From Bradyrhizobium_A sp052115025 (lineage in GTDB: Bacteria; Pseudomonadota; Alphaproteobacteria; Rhizobiales; Xanthobacteraceae), in NCBI RefSeq assembly GCF_052115025.1, contig NZ_JBFRFW010000012.1, positions 62,001 to 126,000 on the forward strand: DNA of 64,000 nt, written 5' to 3'. Shown here piece after piece: positions 42,697 through 50,429 of the stretch. The stretch's first letter is position 1. Each line of letters begins with the position of its first letter. The position numbers were made by a program, and so were the translations under genes. The notes under the pieces are model-generated. The model did no database searches and was not told where the DNA came from. It was given only the letters and a program-made list of their open reading frames with translations.

Positions 42697-43899
42697 ATGG
42701 CGGAGGACGATCATCTCTATTTCAGCGCCGACGAAGCCGCCGAGCATCTCGGCGTGTCGCGCGCGACGCTGTATGCCTATGTCAGCCGCAAGGGCATCCG
42801 CTCGGAAAAGGCCGCGAACGCCAAGGAACGCCGTTACTGGAAAGCCGACGTGCTGGCCGTGCGCGCGGCGAAGGGCGCGCGCGGCATCCGCACCACCGAG
42901 GCGAGCGGCATCAGCGCGGTATCGGCGCTGACGCTGATTACGCAGCAGGGCGTGTTCTATCGCGGCGACAGCGCCGCCGAGCTCGCCGGGCACGCCAGCC
43001 TGGAGACGACCGCGAGCCTGCTGTGGAACGCGGACGAAGCCGCGGTCTTCACCTCGCGCCTGCCGCGTCTGTCCGGCCGCTTCGGCAAGGTCGCGGCACT
43101 GTTCGATCACGATGGCCTCGCCGATCGCGCCAGCGTGCTGTTGCCGGTGCTCGAGGCCGACAATCCGCGCTCGTTCGATCTCTCGCCGCTCGGCATGGCG
43201 ATCACCGGCGCCGATCTCGTGCGCGCCGTCACCGCGATCCTGCTGCGCCGGACCAAGGTCGGCGCCGAACCGATCCACGTCCAGATCGGCAAGGCCTGTG
43301 ATCTGTCGAGCGAGTGGACCGACCTCGTGCGCCGTATCCTGGTGCTGTCGGCCGACCACGGCTTCTCGCCATCCGCCTATGCGGTGCGCGCCGCCGCCAG
43401 CGTCGGCGTGACGCCTTATCGCAGCGTCGCCGCCGGCCTTGCGCTGGCAGCCGGCCGCTACTCGGCGTTCGGCCGGCTCGATGCGATGTCGCGCTTCATC
43501 GACGAGCTGACCGCCACCACCGACCCGCAGAGCGTCATCGTGCGGCGGCTGCGCGAGGGCGAAGAACTGCCAGGTTTCGGCAATGTCGACGTCTATGCGA
43601 CCGCGGATCCGCGCGCCCAGGCGCTGCTCGCGCAGCTCGACGCAGTGTGCGGCCGCGACCAGGCGTTTCGCCGGCTCAAGGCCGCAATCGCCGTCGTCGG
43701 CGACATCAAGGGCCTCAAGCCTGACTTCGCCCTGCCGGCGATGTTCGTCAACCGCCGCATCGGGCTGAACGCCCAGGACTTCATCTGGCTGCTGGGCCGG
43801 ACGGTCGGCTGGGTCGCTCACTCGATCGAGCAATCCCAGCTCGGCCCGCAGGCCCGCGCGCCCTACACCTATATCGGCGAGCTGCCCGGCAAGGACTGA
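42697..43899 (+). CDS. Helix-turn-helix / citrate-synthase-like fusion, putative regulator
   Basis: A 400-residue protein. Residues ~8-60 are an excisionase/MerR-like DNA-binding helix-turn-helix (YFSADEAAEHLGVSRATLYA, then ERRYWKADVLAVR). Residues ~90-395 resemble citrate synthase (LSADHGFSPSAYAVRAAASV, VAAGLALAAGRYSAFG, and the end WLLGRTVGWVAHSIEQ). The His of the ADH motif and an Asp in PDFALP are kept. The LHGGAN segment with the second catalytic His reads YSAFGRL, so catalysis is unlikely. It probably senses a CoA ester or dicarboxylate and binds the adjacent palindrome. Confidence 0.85.
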   Translation: MAEDDHLYFSADEAAEHLGVSRATLYAYVSRKGIRSEKAANAKERRYWKADVLAVRAAKGARGIRTTEASGISAVSALTLITQQGVFYRGDSAAELAGHASLETTASLLWNADEAAVFTSRLPRLSGRFGKVAALFDHDGLADRASVLLPVLEADNPRSFDLSPLGMAITGADLVRAVTAILLRRTKVGAEPIHVQIGKACDLSSEWTDLVRRILVLSADHGFSPSAYAVRAAASVGVTPYRSVAAGLALAAGRYSAFGRLDAMSRFIDELTATTDPQSVIVRRLREGEELPGFGNVDVYATADPRAQALLAQLDAVCGRDQAFRRLKAAIAVVGDIKGLKPDFALPAMFVNRRIGLNAQDFIWLLGRTVGWVAHSIEQSQLGPQARAPYTYIGELPGKD

Positions 43900-44042
43900 T
43901 CAACGCCGCTGCCCGCGCGGCGGAATGGGCGCCATGCATGCTCCGCGCGGCGCAGTGTCGAGAACTCGACACCCATGGGCGGAAATCCGCGCTAGCCTCG
44001 ACGCGATCGGCCGCCATGGCGGCGGATCACCGGAACCATGCG

Positions 44043-44765
44043 ATGACGCTTCATACCGAAATGCCCGACTTCGGATCCGCCCATTCGCCGAAGTGGCGGA
44101 TCGCGACAGAAGGGCTCGATGCCGCCGCGCGGCAGATGCTGCTCGACCGCATGCGGTCGATCTCCTATGACGCGCGCGATGCGCTGTTCGACCAGGGCGA
44201 GCCCAGCGACACCCTCGTGCTTCTGACCGACGGCCGGGTGCGGCTGTCGCAGACGCTGGACAACGGCGAGGAATTCACCTTCTGCATCACCACGCCCGGC
44301 ACGCTGCTCGGCCTCGCGGCACTCGTCACCGGCCAGCCGCGCATCCTGTCCGCCACCGCCATCGAGCCGGTGACGGCGGCGCTGATGACGCGGACCGACT
44401 TTCTCCACTGCCTGACGGCGCTGCCGCGCTTCCACTGGAACGTGACGCGCCTCCTGGCGATGCTGTCAGTGGAGAGCATCGAGCGCAGCGGCCCGATGGC
44501 GCTCGACAGCGCCGCCGTGCGCCTCGGCACCACGCTGAAATCGCTGGCGCGCCCCGAAGATAGCGATCCCGACGGGCGACGCCTCGCCGTCGCCGGCCTC
44601 AGCCAGGGCGAACTCGCCCGCATGATCGGCGTCAGCCGCAGCTGGGTCGCGATCGCGCTGGCCCAATTCGAGCGTGACGGCCTGATCGCCCGTCAGCGCG
44701 GCCGCATCGTCATCGTCAGCCTGCCGCGGCTCGACGGCTTCATCACCGCGGCGCGCAACGCCTGA
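44043..44765 (+). CDS. Crp/Fnr-family transcriptional regulator (no Fe-S cysteines)
   Basis: A 240-residue protein. The beta-roll sensor domain (ISYDARDALFDQGEPSDTLV, LTDGRVRLSQTLDNGEEFTF) and a C-terminal winged helix (LSQGELARMIGVSRSWVAIA) are clear. It has no N-terminal cysteine cluster, so it is not an oxygen-cluster sensor. The cyclic-nucleotide phosphate motif is not obvious either. In-frame ATGs upstream at 43938 and 44016 are possible. It is 66 bases upstream of the DUF1330 gene on the same strand and may regulate it. Confidence 0.88.
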   Translation: MTLHTEMPDFGSAHSPKWRIATEGLDAAARQMLLDRMRSISYDARDALFDQGEPSDTLVLLTDGRVRLSQTLDNGEEFTFCITTPGTLLGLAALVTGQPRILSATAIEPVTAALMTRTDFLHCLTALPRFHWNVTRLLAMLSVESIERSGPMALDSAAVRLGTTLKSLARPEDSDPDGRRLAVAGLSQGELARMIGVSRSWVAIALAQFERDGLIARQRGRIVIVSLPRLDGFITAARNA

Positions 44766-44831
44766 GCGCGGGATCGCCAGCCGCGGCATCCGTCAATCAA
44801 CACCACATCCGCCACCTGGCAAGGAAACGCC

Positions 44832-45122
44832 ATGACCGTCTACATCGTCGCCCAGCTCAAGTTCACCGAACGCGCCCGCTACGACCGTTACCAGGCGCGC
44901 TTCTTCGACGTGTTCCGCAAGTTCAACGGCAAGCTGCTGGCCGCCGACGACAAGCCGGTCGTGCTCGAAGGCGACTGGCCGCGCGACAAGATCGTGATGA
45001 TGGAGTTTCCGGACGCGGCCTCCGCCGACGCCTTCCACGCGTCGCCCGAGTATCAGGAGATCGCCATCGACCGCAAAGCGGGCGCCGACGCCGTCGTGCT
45101 GACGGTCCGCGGCCTGCGCTAA
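44832..45122 (+). CDS. DUF1330 family protein
   Basis: A 96-residue ferredoxin-like (dimeric alpha-beta barrel) protein. The pattern matches DUF1330, with YIVAQLKFTERARYDRYQAR, GDWPRDKIVMMEFPDAASAD and YQEIAIDRKAGADAVVLTV. Length is as expected. The family has no firm function. An AAGGAAACGCC ribosome site precedes the ATG. It probably follows the Crp-type regulator in one transcript. Confidence 0.9.
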   Translation: MTVYIVAQLKFTERARYDRYQARFFDVFRKFNGKLLAADDKPVVLEGDWPRDKIVMMEFPDAASADAFHASPEYQEIAIDRKAGADAVVLTVRGLR

Positions 45123-45200
45123 GGGCAAACCGCCTCTCTCCCGATCGCCGCCATCAGCATCATCTGCTATGCTGTATGGCCGCAACAGATACGGGCGCGA

Positions 45201-46406
45201 ATGCGAATGAGACGCCGTACGTTTATCTCACTCCTCGGCGGCGCGGCGCTGGCGCCGCTCGCCACGAGGCCGGTCAATGCCGATACCCTCGAAGGCTGCG
45301 GTCTGCCAGCCGCACGCGAGGACGGCTGGCCTGCCGTCACCGCTGACGACGCGTCCGTCGACCGCAGCGCGCTGTGCACGATGGCCGACCGGCTCGCGGG
45401 CGACAACGATCCTCACATCCATGGCGTAGTGGTAGCGCGCGGCGGCAAGCTGGCGTTCGAGCGCTATTTTCCGGGAGCTGACGAAATTCCCGGCCGCATC
45501 TTCGGCCACCGCATCGCCGACGTCGCGTTCGATTCCGACACGCTGCATGCCATGAAGTCGGTGTCGAAGAGCATCGCCTCGCTCGCGGTCGGGATCGCGA
45601 TCGACCGCGGGCTGATCCCGGGCGTCGACGAACCGCTGTTCAACTTCTTTCCCGAGCTCGCCGACCTGCGCACGCCGGAGAAGGATGCCCTCCGGCTGTC
45701 GCATGTGCTGACCATGTCGCTGGGCCTGCGGTGGATCGAGGCGACGGCGGCCACCGGAGACTTCGACAACGACGAGGCACGCATGAACATGGCGCAGGAT
45801 TCCTGCCGCTATGTCCTTGGCCTGCCCTCGACCGCACCGCCGGGACGGGAATTTTTCTACAACACTGGCGCGCTGACGCTGCTGTCGACCATCATCCGCA
45901 AGGCCACCGGCCAGCCGCTCGATGTCTTCGCGCGCGACAATCTGTTCGCGCCGCTCGGCATCACCACCGTGGATTGGGCGCGGGTCAAGGGCGACACCGA
46001 TGCCGGCGGCGGCTTGCGCCTGCGGCCCCGCGACATGGCCAGGATCGGCCAGCTCGTCCTTGCCGGCGGCCAGTGGAACGGCCGCCAGATCGTGCCCAAG
46101 GCCTGGATCGAGGCCTCGACGGCGCTGCAGATCACGGCGACCGACGGCATGTCCTATGGCTATCTCTGGTGGCTCGGCCGCACCCGACTTAACGGTCGTG
46201 AGCTCCAGTGGGTCGGCGCGCTCGGCCGCGGCGGTCAGTCGATCCGCATCGTCCCGGAGCTTGATCTCGTGGTCGCGGTCACAGCCGGCTACTACCAGGA
46301 CTACAGCCCGCGCGCCTTTCAGGCGCAGTACGGCGTTTTCAGGGATGTGGTGCGGGCGACGTCACCCCGGGGTCTGGGGGAACGCGGACGGTACATTCGC
46401 CCCTGA
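45201..46406 (+). CDS. Exported serine hydrolase of the beta-lactamase (class C)/S12 family
   Basis: A 401-residue protein with a twin-arginine leader (MRMRRRTFISLLGGAALAPL). The penicillin-binding fold shows the nucleophile motif SVSK in HAMKSVSKSIASLAVGIAID, the tyrosine motif region FFYNTGALTLLS, and GRGGQSIRIVPEL at the third-motif position. Such enzymes are often esterases or D-aminopeptidases rather than true beta-lactamases, so resistance is not implied. Two ATGs (45201, 45207) are possible. The 142-base gap downstream contains a hairpin. Confidence 0.88.
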   Translation: MRMRRRTFISLLGGAALAPLATRPVNADTLEGCGLPAAREDGWPAVTADDASVDRSALCTMADRLAGDNDPHIHGVVVARGGKLAFERYFPGADEIPGRIFGHRIADVAFDSDTLHAMKSVSKSIASLAVGIAIDRGLIPGVDEPLFNFFPELADLRTPEKDALRLSHVLTMSLGLRWIEATAATGDFDNDEARMNMAQDSCRYVLGLPSTAPPGREFFYNTGALTLLSTIIRKATGQPLDVFARDNLFAPLGITTVDWARVKGDTDAGGGLRLRPRDMARIGQLVLAGGQWNGRQIVPKAWIEASTALQITATDGMSYGYLWWLGRTRLNGRELQWVGALGRGGQSIRIVPELDLVVAVTAGYYQDYSPRAFQAQYGVFRDVVRATSPRGLGERGRYIRP

Positions 46407-46506
46407 AATCAGACGTCAGGCAGTCGGTGCGGCATGTCAGCGATGGGCCAATTTCGGAAGTCCGCCAAATGTCGTTTCTTTGGTCGTCGAAGACCACCAA
46501 AGAAAG

Positions 46507-46526
46507 ACCGCCTCGCGGCGGTCTCT
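46507..46526 (-). terminator. Hairpin downstream of the coiled-coil gene
   Basis: AGACCGCC and GGCGGTCT enclose a TCGC loop. On the minus strand they are followed by a U/C-rich stretch (the complement of CCAAAGAA). It lies 23 bases after the coiled-coil gene's stop. It could also stop the convergent hydrolase gene. Confidence 0.5.
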
Positions 46527-46548
46527 CCGGGGCAACCAGTACTTTTGA

Positions 46549-47148
46549 TCAAGCAGCTCGCTTGAACGCCTCCCGTGCCGCCTCATTGGCGCGATCGAAG
46601 GCAGCGCGCGTTTCCGTCAAAGCTGCCATAAGTGCGGACCATGACTGGGTCCCGGCCTGGTTCAACTTCTCCAGTTTTTTCTCCGCCTCGACTGCATCTG
46701 CGTTCATACGCTTCACGGCGGCGTCGATATCGCCGCGACGCTCAGAAGCGAATTTTTTGGCGTCGCTGCCAAGTTTGTCGGCCGCTTCGCGCCACGCTTT
46801 CAATTGGGCATCGGCTTGATGCTTAAACGTCGCCTGCTGGTGCTCGATTTGCTTGCCGAAGCTCTCGACATATGTCTTGACCTCGGCCTCGAACGAGCGC
46901 CAGTCATCCTCCAGTTTTGCCTTTGCTTGGATCCAGGCCGCTTCGCTGGCTTCCGACTGCGTCTTCATGGTGTCCCGGAAGTTGTCACGCTGCTTGCGCA
47001 GTTCAGCCAGAAACTTCTCAGCCGTGTCGCGGACATCGGCCTGCACCTCGGCTACCTTGCCTTCAAGCGATGTCACTGCGGCGTCCATTTCATCGAGACG
47101 CTCCTTGGCCCAAATTGTGAAGAAGTGGAGATTGCTTTGCGTTACCAT
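46549..47148 (-). CDS. Helical coiled-coil protein, phasin-like or apolipoprotein-like
   Basis: A 199-residue protein starting MVTQSNLHFFTIWAKERLDE. After the first ~12 residues it is amphipathic helix throughout, with many Glu, Lys, Gln and Ala residues and heptad spacing, and no cysteines. This resembles phasins or apolipoprotein-like stress proteins, but no family motif is certain. A TTGA-N6-TCAA box lies 57-70 bases upstream (47205-47218), so microaerobic induction is possible. GC content is visibly lower than in the surrounding genes. Confidence 0.6.
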   Translation of the reverse strand: MVTQSNLHFFTIWAKERLDEMDAAVTSLEGKVAEVQADVRDTAEKFLAELRKQRDNFRDTMKTQSEASEAAWIQAKAKLEDDWRSFEAEVKTYVESFGKQIEHQQATFKHQADAQLKAWREAADKLGSDAKKFASERRGDIDAAVKRMNADAVEAEKKLEKLNQAGTQSWSALMAALTETRAAFDRANEAAREAFKRAA

Positions 47149-47204
47149 TTGCTTGTCTCCTCGCACGCCACCTTTGCTAATTAACATGCCGCGCCGATTT
47201 ATCT

Positions 47205-47218
47205 TTGATGCAAGTCAA
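47205..47218 (-). promoter_or_regulatory. FNR/FixK box upstream of the coiled-coil gene
   Basis: TTGATGCAAGTCAA fits TTGA-N6-TCAA, with the same half-sites (TTGAT, GTCAA) as the box at 25936. It is 57 bases upstream of the ATG at 47148. The 47149-47518 stretch shows nothing else I can name. Confidence 0.5.
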
Positions 47219-47518
47219 CGTCCAAGAAGCTACGAGATCCGAAATGGGTCATGAGCAGACATGTCGGGCGCGCATCCATTTCCACCCACATCAAGCGCCT
47301 TCTGATTGCGGTCGGCATGCGGCCCGACCGGACAGGTAGGGACCGCCCATCAGTACTTTCGCTCGCGCCCCAAACGAGGAGACATTCGTCGACAAGGGTA
47401 CGAAAGTGTTGGTGCCTCCAAAAACCGGCGACGCATCGACGCCGGGGAACCCAACATGCTACGTTCGATCAGTTTGAGGCCAATTCCAGTTGTCTTGAAG
47501 TCTCCAATTGCGAGCACC

Positions 47519-48568
47519 ATGAGCACAAGACCTCCCATTTTTCTGCATGCCGGCACTGTCCTTTGGACGCTCGGCGTTCTGTCCCCAATCTCATCGGCTA
47601 TCGCCGCGTCCGCACCATCTGAGTTCAGGCCACACCTAGGGTGCTACGAAGAAAAGAATGACACCTCTGGAGCCTACATGCAGGGCTTCTGCCTGTTGGA
47701 TCGCGGTGTTTTATATTCGTACAGGATGGGACATAGGGAAGGCTTCGGAGCATGCGGAAAATATAATGTCCGCACTCGCACTAGGATTATGTTTTGGTGG
47801 CCGGGCTCCTCGGATGGAGCGCTCGTTCGCGATCCTGACGTCGGTGATAAGCTGATCAAAGGGACATGCACGTGGCGTGCGGACAAAGTTGACGTTTTGA
47901 TTCTCTCGAACTGCGAGATGGAGGGCGAATGGAGACGCATCGCCGACGACAAAACCCATTTTAGCCTGAAGGAATGCACGCCACCTTCGCCTGCGGAAGC
48001 CTTCGTTTCTGCGGCCGGATTTGGCGATCTCACCACTCTGCAGAAGCTGCTCGCGAGGGGCGTCAACGTCAATGCCGTAGGCGACGGCAACGGCGGCACA
48101 GCGCTGATGGCCGCCTCACTCAACCGTCGGACCGATGTCGTTCGGGCTTTGCTCCGCAAAGGCGCCAACGTCAATGCGAAGGATAACCTCGGTCGTACAG
48201 CGTTGTTTTGGGGCGCCTCATATGGTCCGCTTGATATCGTTCGAGCCCTGCTTGAGAAAGGTGCTGATGTCAACGCCACGAACGATGACACTATCGGTAC
48301 GCCACTCACGGCGGCATCTTTTGCCGGCCACCTCGATATCGTTCGCGCCTTGCTCGATAAAGGTGCCGACGTCAACGCCAGGGGCAACAAGAACGGTGGT
48401 ACGGCGCTGATGGCGGCTTCTGAGCAAAACCACATTGATGTCGTACAAGCGCTCCTCGAAAGCGGTGCTGACGTTAATGCCAGGGGGAGCGATGGCAGAA
48501 CCGCGCTGAGCGTGGCGAAAGATGACGAGGTTAAGGCCGTTTTGACCCAGGCGGGCGCCACACCATGA
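47519..48568 (+). CDS. Secreted ankyrin-repeat protein
   Basis: A 349-residue protein. A hydrophobic leader (IFLHAGTVLWTLGVLSPISS) ends near IAAS. An N-terminal ~150-residue domain of unknown family has several cysteines. About five ankyrin repeats follow, with consensus pieces TALMAASLNRRTDVVRALLR, KGANVNAKDNLGRTALFWG and DIVRALLDKGADVNARG. Ankyrin repeats bind proteins. Export suggests a periplasmic or host-directed partner. The start is uncertain: an ATG at 47456 with a GGGGAA site would put the hydrophobic stretch further in. GC content is lower than average, hinting at transfer. Confidence 0.75.
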   Translation: MSTRPPIFLHAGTVLWTLGVLSPISSAIAASAPSEFRPHLGCYEEKNDTSGAYMQGFCLLDRGVLYSYRMGHREGFGACGKYNVRTRTRIMFWWPGSSDGALVRDPDVGDKLIKGTCTWRADKVDVLILSNCEMEGEWRRIADDKTHFSLKECTPPSPAEAFVSAAGFGDLTTLQKLLARGVNVNAVGDGNGGTALMAASLNRRTDVVRALLRKGANVNAKDNLGRTALFWGASYGPLDIVRALLEKGADVNATNDDTIGTPLTAASFAGHLDIVRALLDKGADVNARGNKNGGTALMAASEQNHIDVVQALLESGADVNARGSDGRTALSVAKDDEVKAVLTQAGATP

Positions 48569-48763
48569 CGGCCTGATTTTCCTGATTTTGCCTCCCGCCG
48601 CGGAGGCCACTACCTAGGGCAGACCGACAATGACCTGAGGTTACTTCGCTTGAGTACGCGACCGACAACTGCTTCTTGCCCATCGCATCATTTGCTGCGG
48701 CTGCGCAAAGGTGGTCGGTATCGGTGCAAAGCGGGCATCGCCTACTTTTTATGAATACACGGC

Positions 48764-48870
48764 CTAGAGCGCGTTCGCTTTTGATGGAATCACGAACGCG
48801 CTCTAGTTATTTGTTTTGACGCGTTTTCTTCACGCGAACCGGTGCCCGCTTCGCTCGAAAACGCTCCAGG
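48764..48870. repeat. Palindromic repeat element C, with tail
   Basis: A perfect 14-bp inverted repeat (CTAGAGCGCGTTCG at 48764-48777, CGAACGCGCTCTAG at 48793-48806) is followed by a tail with TGACGCGTTTTCTTCACGCG and GCTTCGCTCGAAAACGC. From memory, this CTAGAGCGCGTT...GCTCGAAAACG pattern recurs between genes in Bradyrhizobium and relatives. A tail fragment recurs inside the P450 gene at 52511-52557. It lies in the 348-base gap between the ankyrin and peroxidase genes. Confidence 0.88.
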
Positions 48871-48916
48871 GCCTTCAAGATCCGCTTGATTGCTGCAACT
48901 GACCATCAACGCAACA

Positions 48917-50404
48917 TCACCCCGCCAGCGCCCGCACCGCGGCGATCCCCGGCAAGAAGAAATACGCCCCGCCGCGCACCCGCACGAAGGGTTTCGGCCG
49001 CTGCAGCACGAGGTTGGTCGGCCGGCGCTGGATGACGATGGCGCCGTCGTCGACCTGCGCATGGCCGATCGGATCGCTGCCGACATAGAGATCGCCGAAA
49101 TGGCGGTTGTTGAGCCAGGAGTGCTGGATCATCTCGAACTGCCCGGCGATATCGGCGTTGAGGCAGAGGAACAGCAGGCCGCGCGTGTCGGCGCCGTTGC
49201 CCGTCGCCGGAACGAAGCGCTCGCCATACATCCGGCCGCGGCGGATGATGCGATGCATCTTCGACAGCCGCAGCGCGGTGTCGGGATCGGGCCCCTTGCT
49301 GTCGCGCGGATTGGCGCGGCGGATATGCGCGCCGACCGGGCACTGCAGGCCGAAGCGATCCTCGAAGTAGTAGAGAAAGTCGTTGCCGCCGCTGTGACGG
49401 GCCACCGGATCGGACGGATCGCGGCTATGCGGCGGGGCGAGCGCCAGCGGCTTGCCGGCGCGGGTGCGGCCGACGAGACGCGCGGCAACCCACTCCTCCT
49501 TGTCCGCCGCGGCCTCGGTGCCGCCGAGTAGCGACGCCGCCTGCGCCACGAAGGCCTGAAAGGCTGCGACATCCTGCTCGAGCTGGCGCAGCACCAGGTA
49601 GCTGCCATTGCGCTTGAGCTCGGAAGGTCCCGCGCCGGTCGCGCGCCCCCGCCGCTCGTTGGCGTAGCCGAACACGAACTCGCCGGCCTTGACGTGATGG
49701 ATGCGCCGGTCGTCCGGCGTCGCGCGCCGCGCGCGGGGCGAACCTTCGATCACCGGCTGCGAGATGCCGTCGGTGTAGCCGAAGTGCTCCTTGCGGTCGT
49801 CATAGACCTCGCCCTGCAGCAGGCGCGGATCGTCGCCGCCGGTCGCGGTGACGCGCAGCGGCTCGGCCGCCTCCGCCATCGCCGCCAGTTCGTCCCCGAC
49901 CAGCGACGTCAGCGCCAGGCGGTCGGGCGCGAACAGCATCAGCATGCCGTCGATCTCGGCATGGCCGTTCCAGCCGCCCCATGCCCAGGTCGCCGGCGAG
50001 CTGTCGCCGAGATCGCCGAGCAGGTTGGTGCGGCGCGACGGCCCGGTCGTCGCATCCGGCGGCGGCGCCATGCCCTCGACGAACTCGACCGAGAAATCCT
50101 TGAGCGCCGCGGCGCCCACCGGCAGCTGGCCGAGGCCGCGCGCGGTGAGCGCGAGGTTGATGGCGTGGCGCGCGCTGCCCGTGGCGAGCTTGAGCGCGGC
50201 GAGATGCGGCCCGGCGCTGCCGTTGTCCGCCTCGCCGTCGCCCTGCCCGGCGCGCATCAGGCGGCTGGCGAGCTCCCCGAGCCAGCGCCGCGCGGCGTCC
50301 GACGACTGCGGGCGAAAGCGAAACAGCACATAGGCCGACAGCGGCAGATGCGGATAGCCGCTCAGCACCAGGCCCTGTACGTCGCCCCACTCGACCTTGT
50401 CCAT
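48917..50404 (-). CDS. DyP-type heme peroxidase
   Basis: A 495-residue heme peroxidase that would oxidise dyes or aromatic substrates with H2O2. It shows the family motif GYTDGISQP (GxxDG with the distal Asp), the proximal-heme-ligand region CPVGAHIRRANPRD, and the C-terminal LFLCLNADIAGQFEMIQHSW. No Tat or Sec signal is seen, so it is cytosolic. The length fits the longer DyP subfamilies. It is the last gene of a three-gene operon after the P450 and a membrane protein, 25 bases downstream of the latter. Confidence 0.93.
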   Translation of the reverse strand: MDKVEWGDVQGLVLSGYPHLPLSAYVLFRFRPQSSDAARRWLGELASRLMRAGQGDGEADNGSAGPHLAALKLATGSARHAINLALTARGLGQLPVGAAALKDFSVEFVEGMAPPPDATTGPSRRTNLLGDLGDSSPATWAWGGWNGHAEIDGMLMLFAPDRLALTSLVGDELAAMAEAAEPLRVTATGGDDPRLLQGEVYDDRKEHFGYTDGISQPVIEGSPRARRATPDDRRIHHVKAGEFVFGYANERRGRATGAGPSELKRNGSYLVLRQLEQDVAAFQAFVAQAASLLGGTEAAADKEEWVAARLVGRTRAGKPLALAPPHSRDPSDPVARHSGGNDFLYYFEDRFGLQCPVGAHIRRANPRDSKGPDPDTALRLSKMHRIIRRGRMYGERFVPATGNGADTRGLLFLCLNADIAGQFEMIQHSWLNNRHFGDLYVGSDPIGHAQVDDGAIVIQRRPTNLVLQRPKPFVRVRGGAYFFLPGIAAVRALAG

Positions 50405-50429
50405 GTCCCCAAACCTTCCTGGCAGTCCG

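Noticed and set aside
42697..43899. Catalytic citrate synthase call
   Set aside because: An N-terminal helix-turn-helix is fused and a catalytic His segment is not conserved.
45201..46406. Antibiotic resistance beta-lactamase call
   Set aside because: SxxK and Tyr motifs alone do not separate lactamases from esterases and peptidases of the same fold.
48764..48806. Repeat C hairpin considered as a rho-independent terminator
   Set aside because: The arms could form a hairpin but no T tract follows, and its tail recurs elsewhere, so it is better described as a dispersed repeat.
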